A stretch of 39,827 nucleotides of DNA, taken from positions 1 through 39,827 of the forward strand of contig JAOAEO010000003.1 of the NCBI GenBank assembly GCA_026416735.1, in the 5' to 3' direction. Position numbers and translations under genes: made by a program. Shown piece after piece: positions 1 through 8,956 of the stretch. The stretch comes from Thermodesulfovibrionales bacterium (lineage in GTDB: Bacteria > Nitrospirota > Thermodesulfovibrionia > Thermodesulfovibrionales > Dissulfurispiraceae). The notes beneath the pieces were generated by a model. That model was given only the letters and a program-made list of their open reading frames with translations, did no database searches and was not told the DNA's origin. Positions within the stretch are counted from its first letter, which is position 1. Every line of letters begins with the position of its first letter.

Positions 1-2
1 GA

Positions 3-461
3 TTTAACACAGTAATATACGGACTCAAAGATTCATATATAGACCTCGGTTCACGGATTCTTTTTGAAGGAAAGGATACGAAGGGTGAATCCTTAACAAG
101 AACTATAGCCAACCATAAAAGTGTCATTTATTCAAGAGGTGATCTTATAGCAAAAACACAAGATTATTGTATGGGAAGGCTTGATTGTAGAGGCATAATC
201 TTTTCAAAGGATGCTTCAATCTACGCGATTCCCCAACTTATTTCCTACGGAGCAGATCGGGCAGACCTATCCCATGAGGCATCAATAGGACCAATTTCTG
301 AAGAACAAATTGAATATCTCATGTCAAGAGGTATGACCAAAGACGAGGCAACAAGCCTTATCACAAGCGGGTTTCTAAACCTCGATATACCCTTCTTACC
401 TGAAATTATCGAAAAACACATAAAGGAGGTTATACAAATAACCTCAAAGGAAGCTTTATAA
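3..461 (+). CDS. SufB/SufD-family Fe-S cluster assembly protein, C-terminal part
   Basis: The frame is open from the left edge, so the gene starts outside the window; about 152 residues are visible. The segment has the beta-helix and C-terminal features of the SufBD family: a CMGRLDCRGIIFSKDA strand region, then SHEASIGPISEEQIEYLMSRG, then a helical GFL end. In the family, SufB and SufD form the scaffold with the ATPase SufC for Fe-S cluster assembly in the cytosol. The His-Glu pair in SHEA is the usual SufBD signature. Which paralogue it is cannot be decided from the C-terminus; the short archaeal/anaerobe-type SufBD is also possible. Any SufC partner would lie upstream, out of view. Confidence 0.9.
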   Translation, partial: FNTVIYGLKDSYIDLGSRILFEGKDTKGESLTRTIANHKSVIYSRGDLIAKTQDYCMGRLDCRGIIFSKDASIYAIPQLISYGADRADLSHEASIGPISEEQIEYLMSRGMTKDEATSLITSGFLNLDIPFLPEIIEKHIKEVIQITSKEAL

Positions 462-486
462 TCATTAGGACAATGCTATTGATCAG

Positions 487-1395
487 CTACCCACTACTTT
501 TAAATATTAGGTGGCTACCATCACAACTTTTTGAATTCCCATATTTCGGCAAATTCTCTCTACAGGTAGAAAAGGTCAAACCAAAAATACTACAAAGTTC
601 TCCTACTTTGGCTATAATACTTTCCCTCAAAGAACTATCTAAATAATATGAATTCCCTAACTTTTTCCCTCTAATTAAGTAAAGATCCTTCAAATTATCT
701 TTCCTTTCAGGAAAAAGATTCATTAATCTCTTCCAACTATCCCATCTGGGTTTAAAGGTGCTTGCTGTTACATGTCTTATACCAGCAGATTTCGCTAAAT
801 TAATAATTTGCTCTATTTCATCGTCATTTATGGAAGGGATAATGGGATCAAGCCTCAAACCAGTCTGAATACCTTCTCTACTTAATTTTTCAAGAACCGT
901 AAGCCTTTTGAAAGGAGTAGGAGCATGAGGCTCGATCTTTTCATAATATTTAAGAGTCGTGATTGTAATTGTAACGGCAACCTCCATATCCTTTAGTAAA
1001 TCAATATCTCGGCATACTATATCACTTTTGGTTATTATAAGAACCTTTATTCCATGTTCTTTAAAAATTTCGAGACATTTTCTTGTGATCCTTTTATCCA
1101 GTTCCATAGGGGGATAAGGATCAGAGGTATTACTAAGAGAAATCACACTCTGCAAATGGATCTTCTTAATCTCTCTTTTTATATTCTCTATGAGATTATT
1201 TTTTTCTCTACATTTGAAGAAATCTTTTATATAAGATGATCCATAACAGTAAACACACCCATGAGAACAACCTGTGTAAGGATTAAGAGAATATTTTGTC
1301 GGACAGGTGCAAAATTTGTTTTGCCAAGGATCAAATCTACGAATATGCATGTTATCGTACAATTTTAAATAGTCTTGGATATAAGAGAAAATCAA
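487..1395 (-). CDS. Radical SAM protein, spore photoproduct lyase-like (SPL) family
   Basis: 302 residues from a TTG start. The radical SAM 4Fe-4S motif is CSHGCVYC (Cys43, Cys47, Cys50; CX3CX2C), preceded by RFDPWQNKFCTCPTKYSLNPYTG, which is typical of the SPL-like/Rv2578c group. Downstream are SNTSDPYPPMELD and LRLDPIIP, also usual for that group. Most members have no known substrate, and the family name does not imply DNA photolesion repair. The start is uncertain: TTG at 1395 has only a weak upstream AAGGTG, and an ATG at 1350 (residue 16, MHIRRFDPW) would also leave the whole domain intact. The gene stands alone, convergent with the SufBD gene and divergent from the HEAT-repeat gene. Confidence 0.85.
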   Translation of the reverse strand: MIFSYIQDYLKLYDNMHIRRFDPWQNKFCTCPTKYSLNPYTGCSHGCVYCYGSSYIKDFFKCREKNNLIENIKREIKKIHLQSVISLSNTSDPYPPMELDKRITRKCLEIFKEHGIKVLIITKSDIVCRDIDLLKDMEVAVTITITTLKYYEKIEPHAPTPFKRLTVLEKLSREGIQTGLRLDPIIPSINDDEIEQIINLAKSAGIRHVTASTFKPRWDSWKRLMNLFPERKDNLKDLYLIRGKKLGNSYYLDSSLRESIIAKVGELCSIFGLTFSTCRENLPKYGNSKSCDGSHLIFKSSG

Positions 1396-1944
1396 TCATA
1401 AAATAGAGAAGCACCTTAGAGGGTAGTGATGTATATGTTTCTATTGGCAAAGGAGATTCTATTAAAAAGGTGCCTTAAGGTTATTATACCAAACAAGCAG
1501 AAATGGAGTTGAAAAAAGAAAAATAAGAGCAAGAATCAAAGGGATTTACTACAATGCAATTAGAAATTACCATGAATATTAGAAAGGCCATTATAAAAAT
1601 CAGAAATCTGAATTTGATGAATTGCCCTTTTCAGAGATAATTTTAACCTTTACTGAGGATAAAGAGTAACTATTTTATTAATTAGGCATCTTCAATTATA
1701 TAAAGGATTTTGACTATAATAACACTCAATGGCTTAAGTATAGACTAAAAAGTGTCCAAATAATGAGGACTTCCCTCTCTATTTAAAGAGTAATTTAGTG
1801 AACTGTGAAAGACAATAGTTTTAGTGTCAAAGATTGAATGAAAGGATTACAGTAAGGTAAAATCACAATTTTTTTTAAGCCTCAATTTTTCATGGATTGA
1901 AACTTTTTGAACTCTCACATAAAATTATACTCAGAGGTGGGATA
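1396..1944. other. Gene-poor interval between the radical SAM and HEAT-repeat genes
   Basis: About 550 bases of AT-rich sequence without an intact gene. It holds one frame with a protein-like texture broken by stops (listed separately as a possible pseudogene) and, near its right end, the SD AGAGGTGG (1933-1940) of the HEAT-repeat gene. No convincing promoter, terminator or RNA gene was recognised. Confidence 0.6.
1466..1795 (+). pseudogene. Possible decayed reading frame, perhaps transposase-derived
   Basis: A single frame of about 108 codons reads like protein but is broken by three internal stops. Readable stretches include RNGVEKRKIRARIKGIYYNA, SEFDELPFSEIILTFTEDKE and NYIKDFDYNNTQWLKYRLK. 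The last resembles in rhythm the C-terminal YIxxYNxxRxQxxLKxxSP segment of IS3-family integrase-type transposases, and AAAAGTGTCC lies just inside its end. No start codon, flanking direct repeats or inverted ends were found. The assignment is weak; chance coding-like texture in AT-rich DNA is possible. Confidence 0.22.
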
Positions 1945-2616
1945 TTGAAGCATTCAATGAATAACTTACCATTCCTTTATTTTTTAATATTTCTTCTAAT
2001 AGGATTTTTGCTGACTCCACAAACGCTAACTTCGTATAGCTTCGATCAAATCTACAAAGAGATTAATAACAAAGATTGGCAGGTTCGCCTTGCTGGTGTT
2101 GAGAAGGCTGGAAAGATTAATAATAAAAAAACAACGGAAATCCTTCTTGAAATTGCTGCTTCTAAAGGCGAATACTGGCCTGTTAAGATTAGGGCTATCG
2201 AACTTCTTGGGGAGAGAGCCGATCCAATAGCCATCCAGGTACTATTGGATATATATAATGATATTTTTCTACATAGTGAGTGCCCTTCGATAAAATCTTA
2301 CACTGCTATAGCATTGGGTAATTTCAAAAGTAATGAAAATATAGTTAATGCACTAATAGAGGGCATAGACGACTCAGAGCTTTTAATTCGTGAGTCTTCT
2401 ATTATCTCCTTAGGGAAAATTGGTAATCCTAAGGCTGTTGAGCCATTGGTAAGAAAACTTAGAGATAAAAGCTTCGCTATTAGATTCGCTGCTTTGAGAG
2501 CTCTCATTGAGATAGGCGACAAAAGAGCATTTTCCTCTATCGAGGAAGTTGCTCTCAGAGATGAAGATCCTGTTTTAAGAGAGTATGCTCGTTCTGCTCT
2601 TTTGAGGTTAAAATAG
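1945..2616 (+). CDS. HEAT-repeat protein with signal peptide or membrane anchor
   Basis: 223 residues from a TTG at 1945, chosen because AGAGGTGG lies about five bases upstream; an upstream in-frame TTG at 1897 lacks an SD, and an ATG at 1957 also fits. The N-terminus has a hydrophobic stretch ([17 protein letters not shown]), consistent with export or membrane anchoring. The rest is five to six HEAT/PBS-lyase-like helical repeats, each with a pattern like [33 protein letters not shown] and [14 protein letters not shown]. Such repeats are protein-protein interaction scaffolds, so function cannot be deduced. It lies 53 bp upstream of argG; co-transcription is possible but not shown. Confidence 0.8.
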   Translation: MKHSMNNLPFLYFLIFLLIGFLLTPQTLTSYSFDQIYKEINNKDWQVRLAGVEKAGKINNKKTTEILLEIAASKGEYWPVKIRAIELLGERADPIAIQVLLDIYNDIFLHSECPSIKSYTAIALGNFKSNENIVNALIEGIDDSELLIRESSIISLGKIGNPKAVEPLVRKLRDKSFAIRFAALRALIEIGDKRAFSSIEEVALRDEDPVLREYARSALLRLK

Positions 2617-2669
2617 CTCTTCTTTATCAATTTTTATATATTTTTAAAAATTTTTTAAAAGGAGTGGAG

Positions 2670-3869
2670 ATGGGGATAAAAAAGATTGTTTTAGCCTATT
2701 CAGGTGGTCTTGATACTTCTATTATTTTGAGATGGCTAATAGAGACCTATAATGTGGAAGTTATAGCTTTTTGTGCTGATCTTGGACAAGGAGAAGATCT
2801 CGATAAGATCAAGCAAAAAGCTTTAAATACTGGAGCTTCAAAAGTTTACATCGAAGATGTCAAAGAAGAATTTGTAACTGATTATATCTTTCCAATGCTT
2901 AGGGCTAACGCTATTTATGAAGGTGGGTATCTTCTTGGAACATCAATTGCTCGACCTCTTATAGCTAAAAAGCAGATAGAGATAGCAGTAAAGGAAGGCG
3001 CCGATGGAGTTGCTCATGGAGCAACGGGAAAAGGTAATGACCAAGTTAGATTTGAGCTAACTTATTATGCTCTAAAACCAGACATTTATGTTATTAGCCC
3101 TTGGCGGCAATGGCATTTTGACTCAAGAAGCTCATTAATAGAATATGCTAAAAAACACAATATAGCTGTCCCTGTTACAGAAGAAAAGCCCTATAGTATC
3201 GATAGAAATCTTTTCCATGTTAGTTATGAGGGAGGCATACTTGAAGATATTTGGGCAGAACCACCAGAAGATATGTTTACTATGACTGTATCTCCCGAGA
3301 AAGCACCAGATAAGCCTACCTACATAGAAATAACCTATAAAAATGGTAACCCAGTAGGCATAAATGGAAAAGAGTTGAAACCTGTTGAGTTGTTACAGAC
3401 CTTGAACAATATCGCTGGTCCTAATGGAATAGGGAGAGTAGATATAGTAGAAAATAGATATGTAGGCATAAAATCGAGAGGCGTCTATGAAACACCCGGT
3501 GGTACAGTTCTGCATATTGCCCATAGAGCAGTGGAGTCGATAACTCTTGACAGAGAAGTTTTACACCAAAGAGATTCCCTTATCCCAAAGTATTCAGAGC
3601 TTATATATTATGGTTATTGGTTTTCACCAGAAAGGGAAATGTTACAGGCAGCCTTCGACTACACACAGAAGGATGTTAATGGCACAGTTAGGCTTAAATT
3701 ATATAAAGGCAATTGTATAGTCGTAGGTAGAAAATCTCCAAATTCTCTCTACAATCCAGAATTGGCGACTTTCGAAGCAGACAGAATATATAACCAAAAG
3801 GATGCCGAAGGTTTTATTAAATTAAATGCTTTAAGACTTAAAACAAGAGGCTTATCTATTAAGAAGTAA
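2670..3869 (+). CDS. argG: Argininosuccinate synthase
   Basis: 399 residues, the normal length for the family. It joins citrulline and aspartate using ATP, the penultimate step of arginine synthesis in the cytosol. The PP-loop motif AYSGGLDTS is at residues 9-17, followed by the expected [15 protein letters not shown] segment, SPWR and the [12 protein letters not shown] region. ATG at 2670 is preferred over GTG at 2664 because AAAAGGAG ends about five bases before it. No other arginine gene is in the window, so the pathway is scattered in this genome. Confidence 0.97.
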   Translation: MGIKKIVLAYSGGLDTSIILRWLIETYNVEVIAFCADLGQGEDLDKIKQKALNTGASKVYIEDVKEEFVTDYIFPMLRANAIYEGGYLLGTSIARPLIAKKQIEIAVKEGADGVAHGATGKGNDQVRFELTYYALKPDIYVISPWRQWHFDSRSSLIEYAKKHNIAVPVTEEKPYSIDRNLFHVSYEGGILEDIWAEPPEDMFTMTVSPEKAPDKPTYIEITYKNGNPVGINGKELKPVELLQTLNNIAGPNGIGRVDIVENRYVGIKSRGVYETPGGTVLHIAHRAVESITLDREVLHQRDSLIPKYSELIYYGYWFSPEREMLQAAFDYTQKDVNGTVRLKLYKGNCIVVGRKSPNSLYNPELATFEADRIYNQKDAEGFIKLNALRLKTRGLSIKK

Positions 3870-3889
3870 CTTTATTATACAAAGAGTTA

Positions 3890-5026
3890 ATGATTAATGC
3901 TTCAACAGATGTATCTGAACTAAGATTTTGGATAGCATTAAATTTTATTAGAGACATAGGACCTATTTCCATTAAACGTCTCTTGGCAGTATTTCACTCT
4001 CCTAAAAGAATTTTCAATGCTACAATATCGGAATTGAGTGAAGTTTTTAATATTAAAAACTTCCAAGCCAAAAATATCACTCAATTTAACGAATGGGATA
4101 AGGTAGATAAAGAACTACAGAAAATAAGAGATTATAATGTAAAAGTGATAACCCTCAATGATGATGAATATCCCGAGTCCCTTAAACTCTTAGATTCTTC
4201 ACCCGTATTATTGTACACAATGGGGAAACTCCTAACGAAGGACAAATATTCTATTGCAATAGTGGGATCAAGAAAGATGACCGAATATGGTAGAAAGGTT
4301 GCAACACAGATATCTTCTGAGCTGGCTAGTAGCGGTTTTACTATTGTAAGTGGTCTGGCTACAGGTATAGATGCCACTTCCCATAAAGGAGCCTTAATGG
4401 TTGGTGGTAGAAGCATTGCTGTTTTAGGTTCTGGGGTGGACAGACCCTATCCATATCAGAATATAGGGCTTTATAAGGATTTAATAGAAAAAGGATGTGT
4501 TTTGAGCGAATTCCCTATGGGAACACCGCCTTATAAAGAAAACTTTCCAAGAAGAAATAGAATTATAAGCGGTTTATCCCTTGGAGTGGTTATCGTTGAA
4601 GCTACAAGGGATAGCGGGTCTTTGATTACAGCCAAATACGCTATTGAACAAAATAAAGAGGTCTTTGCCATCCCAGGGAATATCTTTTCTGTAAATTCAC
4701 AGGGAACAAACGAATTAATAAAGAAAGGCGCAAAACTCGTTCAAAGGATTGAGGATATTTTAGAAGAATTACGCCATCACTTAAAAGGTTCCGAACTTTA
4801 TAACCTAAGACCTTCTTCGCAAAAGCTTGAAGATAGTGTCAGCAAGATAGAACTCGATGAGGACGAAAAGAGGGTTCTGAACATATTAAATAGTAATCCT
4901 GTTCACATAGACACCATTTCGAGAGAGTTGCGTCTTGCGCCCAATAAATTATCAGCTATTTTACTCAATCTCGAGATTAAAGGTCTCATTAGGCAGACAG
5001 AAGGGAAAAAATTTTGTATAATATGA
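3890..5026 (+). CDS. dprA: DNA processing protein DprA (Smf)
   Basis: 378 residues. DprA binds incoming single-stranded DNA and loads RecA during transformation; it is also widespread in bacteria not known to be competent. Layout: an N-terminal helical SAM/HhH-like region (about 1-90), the Rossmann-like core with AIVGSRKMTEYGR (about 123-135), GLATGIDATSHKGAL (about 155-169), ENFPRRNRIISG and IVEATRDSGSLITA, then a C-terminal winged-helix-like domain (about 320-378). The start has only a weak AAAGAG upstream. It follows argG by 20 bp and precedes the small unknown gene and topA, the usual dprA-topA neighbourhood. Confidence 0.95.
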   Translation: MINASTDVSELRFWIALNFIRDIGPISIKRLLAVFHSPKRIFNATISELSEVFNIKNFQAKNITQFNEWDKVDKELQKIRDYNVKVITLNDDEYPESLKLLDSSPVLLYTMGKLLTKDKYSIAIVGSRKMTEYGRKVATQISSELASSGFTIVSGLATGIDATSHKGALMVGGRSIAVLGSGVDRPYPYQNIGLYKDLIEKGCVLSEFPMGTPPYKENFPRRNRIISGLSLGVVIVEATRDSGSLITAKYAIEQNKEVFAIPGNIFSVNSQGTNELIKKGAKLVQRIEDILEELRHHLKGSELYNLRPSSQKLEDSVSKIELDEDEKRVLNILNSNPVHIDTISRELRLAPNKLSAILLNLEIKGLIRQTEGKKFCII

Positions 5027-5064
5027 AATTTGAAGATGAAATTAAACGTTCTTTGAGGTGAGTC

Positions 5065-5349
5065 TTGGCAAAGAGATTAATCGATATTTTAAGGGTTTTT
5101 GCTCGGGAACTTTTGGAACATGGATACGATGTAGATTACGCTTTACAAGAAATGAACATTATCGATTTGGATTTTTTAGCATTAAGTGAAGAGCTCCAAG
5201 AACTTGAATCAAGAAATGCGATAGACGGGCTCGAACTCGATACTATAAGGTTTATTCTTGCATATATCCTTATAAATGATACAGATTTAGATATAGACAT
5301 GATCTACTCCTTTATATTTTGTGGTGGTAGACAGATAGTCTGGAATTAG
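5065..5349 (+). CDS. Unknown 94-residue protein between dprA and topA
   Basis: TTG start with a clear SD (GAGGTG about five bases upstream). The product is acidic and largely helical by appearance, with no signal peptide or membrane segment: LIDILRVFARELLEHGYDVD, then LEELQ-like repeats, then LELDTIRFILAYILIND. I do not recognise a family. In many Proteobacteria this position between dprA and topA is filled by smg (DUF494, roughly 150-160 residues); this protein is shorter and shows no clear Smg motif, though a distant relation cannot be excluded. It sits 10 bp before topA and probably shares its transcript. Confidence 0.7.
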   Translation: MAKRLIDILRVFARELLEHGYDVDYALQEMNIIDLDFLALSEELQELESRNAIDGLELDTIRFILAYILINDTDLDIDMIYSFIFCGGRQIVWN

Positions 5350-5359
5350 GAGGACAAAG

Positions 5360-7690
5360 TTGGGGTCGCTTGTCATAGTTGAATCACCAGCAAAAGCAAA
5401 GACCATTAGTAAGATCTTAGGGAAGGACTATAACATCAAAGCTTCCATTGGGCACGTTAAAGATTTGCCTACTGATGAGTTAGGAGTCGATGTAAAAAAT
5501 AATTTTAAGCCCCTTTATCAAATTATACCGGGTAAAGAAAAGATTCTGAAGGAGCTTAAGAAAGAAGCAAAGAGTGCTGATAGCATTTATCTTGCAACAG
5601 ATCCAGATCGAGAAGGAGAGGCTATCGCATACCATATTGCTGAAGAGATAAAAAACCAAAGAAGAAAACAACAAATTTATAGAATAATTTTTCATGAGAT
5701 AACTAAAAAAGCTGTTGAAGAGGCAATACAAAATCCTGGAAACATAAATCTCGATAAAGTAGCTGCTCAGCAAGCTCGAAGAATCCTTGACAGACTTGTA
5801 GGTTATAATCTAAGCCCCTTTTTATGGCGTAAGGTTAGAAAGGGGCTGAGTGCAGGCAGGGTACAGTCCGTTGCTTTAAGGCTCATAGTAGAAAGAGAAA
5901 AGGAAATTCAGAACTTTATAAAAGAAGAATATTGGACTATTGAAGCACTCTTTCAGCCATTTTTGTTAACAGATAGTACTTCACCCGTTCAATTTAAAGC
6001 AAGGCTATATAAATATCGAGATTCCTTGGTAATCAATCGTGATAGGAAGGGGAATGAAAGGTTTCTAATAAAAGATGGTAAGACAGCTAATGAAATTATT
6101 GCTCTCCTTCAAAACGAAAAATATAGAATTGCCAAGGTAGAGACTAAATTGAGGAAGAAGTCTCCACCACCTCCCTTCATAACGAGCACTTTGCAGCAGG
6201 AGGCAGCAAGGAGATTTAAGTTTCAAGCTGCCAAGACTATGAAGCTTGCCCAAGAACTTTATGAAGGTATTGAATTAGGGAAAGAAGGTTCCTTTGGACT
6301 TATTACTTACATAAGAACTGATTCTGTAACTATAGCCCACGAGGCTCAAAGATGGGCAAGGGACTATATAAAAGTAAAGTTTGGTAGAGAATTTATTCCA
6401 GAGAAATTACCTCAGTACAAAAATAAAAAGACTTCTCAAGAAGCTCATGAGGCAATAAGACCTACATATCCTGACAAATCGCCCGAACAGGTTAAACCTT
6501 TCCTGACTAAGGATCAATATAATTTATATAGTTTGATATGGAATAGGTTTATTGCAAGTCAAATGGCTCCAGCCCAACTCGAGCAGACTGTCTTTATAAT
6601 AGAACCGATAGAAAATAATGCTGGTGATTTAAAAGGAACAGAATTCAGAGCCTCAGGAACAGTAATAAAATTCTTAGGTTTCATGAGCCTTTATACTGAA
6701 GCTAAAGATGAAGCCACCGATGAAGATGGAGTAATCCTCCCCTCTTTGCCAGAAGGCCTATTGCTTACTTCCTCAGATATGGAAGCAATACAGCACTTTA
6801 CCCAGCCACCACCAAGATATACAGAAGCTACTTTGGTAAAGACCTTAGAAGAGAAGGGAATCGGTCGACCAAGTACATATGCAACCATCTTATCTACCAT
6901 TCAGGATAGAAAATATGTGAAGAAGGAAGAGGGAAAGTTCATACCTACTGAACTGGGAGTTATTGTTAGTGATTTACTCGTAGCTAAATTTCCAGAGCTG
7001 ATGGATGTGAATTTTACCGCAAAGATGGAGGACAATCTCGATGAAATTGAAAATTCCCGTCTAAATTGGGTAGAGGTCGTTAAAGATTTCTTCATTCCTT
7101 TTCAGCAAGAACTCGATATAGCTTTGAAGGAAACCAATAAAGTAAAACCTGTTGACATACCTACAGATTTAAGATGTGAAAGGTGCGGACAAATGATGGT
7201 CAACAGATGGGGAAAACATGGAAGATTCTTAGCTTGTTCAGGCTATCCGAAATGCAAAAATACTAAAGAGATAATCGACTCTAACTTATCAAATGAGAAG
7301 GATTTCCAGGCTGTAGAAGAAATCTGTGACAAATGTGGTAAGCCCATGATTGTAAAAAATGGTAAATTTGGTGAATTTCTTGCTTGCACAGGTTATCCAA
7401 ATTGTAAAAATACTAAACCTATTACATTGGGTATCTCTTGCCCTTTAGATGGAGGAGAGATAATACAACGAAAGACAAAAAGGGGGAAGTTTTTCTGGAG
7501 TTGTAGTAATTACCCTGAGTGCACCTTTGCCTCATGGTATAGACCAATCTCTCAAGCCTGTCCAAAGTGTGGAGTTGGATTGTTATGTGAGAAAATCGAT
7601 AAACATGGTAAAACAATCCACTTCTGTTCATCGAAGGACTGTGATTACTCTGAGGAGGTTCAACTTTCTGAATCTTTATCTGAAAAATGA
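5360..7690 (+). CDS. topA: DNA topoisomerase I (type IA)
   Basis: 776 residues. It relaxes negatively supercoiled DNA by single-strand passage. The TTG start is supported by TAGGAGGA five bases upstream and gives the standard N-terminus SLVIVESPAKAKTI. The Toprim domain has Glu8 and the acidic DPDREGE (Asp81, Asp83, Glu85). The catalytic Tyr is in TYIRTDSV (Tyr317). GIGRPSTYATI is the conserved core segment. The C-terminus holds four zinc-ribbon-like modules: two full copies (CERCGQMMV...CSGYPKC and CDKCGKPMIV...CTGYPNC) and two diverged ones (CPLDGG...CSNYPEC and CPKCGVG...CSSKDC). Confidence 0.97.
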   Translation: MGSLVIVESPAKAKTISKILGKDYNIKASIGHVKDLPTDELGVDVKNNFKPLYQIIPGKEKILKELKKEAKSADSIYLATDPDREGEAIAYHIAEEIKNQRRKQQIYRIIFHEITKKAVEEAIQNPGNINLDKVAAQQARRILDRLVGYNLSPFLWRKVRKGLSAGRVQSVALRLIVEREKEIQNFIKEEYWTIEALFQPFLLTDSTSPVQFKARLYKYRDSLVINRDRKGNERFLIKDGKTANEIIALLQNEKYRIAKVETKLRKKSPPPPFITSTLQQEAARRFKFQAAKTMKLAQELYEGIELGKEGSFGLITYIRTDSVTIAHEAQRWARDYIKVKFGREFIPEKLPQYKNKKTSQEAHEAIRPTYPDKSPEQVKPFLTKDQYNLYSLIWNRFIASQMAPAQLEQTVFIIEPIENNAGDLKGTEFRASGTVIKFLGFMSLYTEAKDEATDEDGVILPSLPEGLLLTSSDMEAIQHFTQPPPRYTEATLVKTLEEKGIGRPSTYATILSTIQDRKYVKKEEGKFIPTELGVIVSDLLVAKFPELMDVNFTAKMEDNLDEIENSRLNWVEVVKDFFIPFQQELDIALKETNKVKPVDIPTDLRCERCGQMMVNRWGKHGRFLACSGYPKCKNTKEIIDSNLSNEKDFQAVEEICDKCGKPMIVKNGKFGEFLACTGYPNCKNTKPITLGISCPLDGGEIIQRKTKRGKFFWSCSNYPECTFASWYRPISQACPKCGVGLLCEKIDKHGKTIHFCSSKDCDYSEEVQLSESLSEK

Positions 7691-7788
7691 ATTTCTTGAG
7701 AAAATCAGAAAAACCTCATTTGCTTGCACGAAAGGAGTTTTTTATAAAAAGACATCTCTTTACTTCAGTCTCTTGAATTATTCCCTTT

Positions 7789-7794
7789 TATAAT
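7789..7794 (+). promoter_or_regulatory. Candidate -10 element for the yicC-coaBC operon
   Basis: A perfect TATAAT lies about 38 bases before the yicC start in the 141-base gap after topA, the only sizeable gap between dprA and coaBC. No good -35 element is present at 16-18 bases, so this is a weak call; AT-rich background can produce such hexamers. Confidence 0.35.
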
Positions 7795-7831
7795 CTAAAT
7801 TTTATTTAGCCGCCCTTAGAGGAGATAAAAA

Positions 7832-8689
7832 TTGATCCAAAGTATGACAGGTTTTGGTTTTGCAGAAGGTGGTGGTTTTAAAGTAGAGATCCGCTCTGTT
7901 AATCACCGACATATGGAGATATCGATAAAGTTACCTACTCATCTTTTAGAACATGATTTAGTTATTAGGCAAATGTTAAAGAGAAAATTTCTACGGGGTA
8001 AATTTGATGTTAACGTCCTCCTTTCTGGTGATACCAGACATAGGGTGAAACCAAATCTAAAACTTGCAAAGGAATTATATGAGGTTTTACAAAACCTTAA
8101 AGACGAGTTTTCTATCCAAGAGCCCATTTCTTTGGCTCATTTGCTCATCTTTCGAGAAATCTTATTAAGTGAAGAAATGGAATATAGCAGTGATGAATTA
8201 CTTCAAATTGTTGAAGAGGCAATCAACAAACTCTATGAGATGAGAGTTAGAGAGTCTGACGAAATAATAAGGGACATACTATCTATTTTAAATACTTTGA
8301 AAGATCTAAGAGACCAGATAGAAATTTATAGTAAAGATTCTATAAATGAGCATAGAGATAAACTTTTTAAGAAGATAACCGATTTAGTCTCTACAATACA
8401 AATCGATGAGTGGAGGTTTTCTCAGGAGGTGGCCTATATTGCACAAAGGCTTGACATAAATGAAGAGCTTGTAAGATTAAAGAGTCACTTAGAGAATTTA
8501 GAGAAAGTTTTTGTCAGAAAACACGAGGAAGAGGCAGTTGGGAAAAAGCTCGATTTCCTATCACAGGAGATCTTACGTGAGCTTAATACAGTAGCCTCTA
8601 AGACTGATAACATCGATATTATTAATAAAGTTATAGAAATGAAACTACATATCGAAAAGCTCAGGGAACATGCCCAGAATATTCAATGA
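7832..8689 (+). CDS. yicC: YicC/YloC-family endoribonuclease
   Basis: 285 residues, typical for the family. The TTG start follows AGAGGAG by seven bases and gives the diagnostic N-terminus IQSMTGFGFAEGGG. The N-terminal YicC domain runs to about residue 155; the C-terminal DUF1732 region has QEVAYIAQRLDINEELVRLK and LDFLSQEILRELNTVASKTD. Family members are reported to be endoribonucleases acting in RNA turnover. It leads a run of closely spaced genes (remA, gmk, rpoZ, coaBC), an arrangement seen in many Firmicutes, Desulfobacterota and relatives. Confidence 0.93.
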   Translation: MIQSMTGFGFAEGGGFKVEIRSVNHRHMEISIKLPTHLLEHDLVIRQMLKRKFLRGKFDVNVLLSGDTRHRVKPNLKLAKELYEVLQNLKDEFSIQEPISLAHLLIFREILLSEEMEYSSDELLQIVEEAINKLYEMRVRESDEIIRDILSILNTLKDLRDQIEIYSKDSINEHRDKLFKKITDLVSTIQIDEWRFSQEVAYIAQRLDINEELVRLKSHLENLEKVFVRKHEEEAVGKKLDFLSQEILRELNTVASKTDNIDIINKVIEMKLHIEKLREHAQNIQ

Positions 8690-8698
8690 GGAAGCATT

Positions 8699-8956
8699 TT
8701 GAAGGCTGGATTTATCAATATAGGATTTGGAAATATTCTATCAGTATCACGGATAATTGCTATACTTAATCCTGGTTCAAGAGCCCTTAAAAGACTTAGG
8801 GACGAAGCTAAAGAGAGGGGTAAACTAATTGACGCAAGTGGAGGCAAAAAGGTACGTTCTATTATAATAACTGATAGCGACCACATTATTTTATCTGCTA
8901 TTCAGGTAGATACACTGTTAAATCGCTTGAATAACTTGAATAAAGATAGTCTATAA
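8699..8956 (+). CDS. remA: RemA/DUF370-family regulatory protein
   Basis: 85 residues from a TTG preceded by GAGGAA. The whole protein matches the DUF370 pattern: [19 protein letters not shown], then [18 protein letters not shown], then [15 protein letters not shown]. In Bacillus subtilis RemA is a DNA-binding activator of matrix and osmoprotection genes, but the family is far wider than biofilm formers and its role here is unknown. The gene lies between yicC and gmk, the conserved place of DUF370 genes, and its stop codon directly abuts the gmk ATG. Confidence 0.92.
   Translation: MKAGFINIGFGNILSVSRIIAILNPGSRALKRLRDEAKERGKLIDASGGKKVRSIIITDSDHIILSAIQVDTLLNRLNNLNKDSL

Noticed and set aside
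1751-1775. Possible IS3-type terminal repeat (AAAAGTGTCC...)
   Set aside because: No matching inverted partner or target duplication could be found in the surrounding gap.
7707-7760. Possible terminator after topA (AAAAACCTC/GAGTTTTTT)
   Set aside because: The stem needs a bulge, is mostly A-T and has a long loop; not convincing.
7527-7793. 88-codon plus-strand frame overlapping the end of topA
   Set aside because: Overlaps the conserved zinc-ribbon region of topA in another frame and lacks any family signal.
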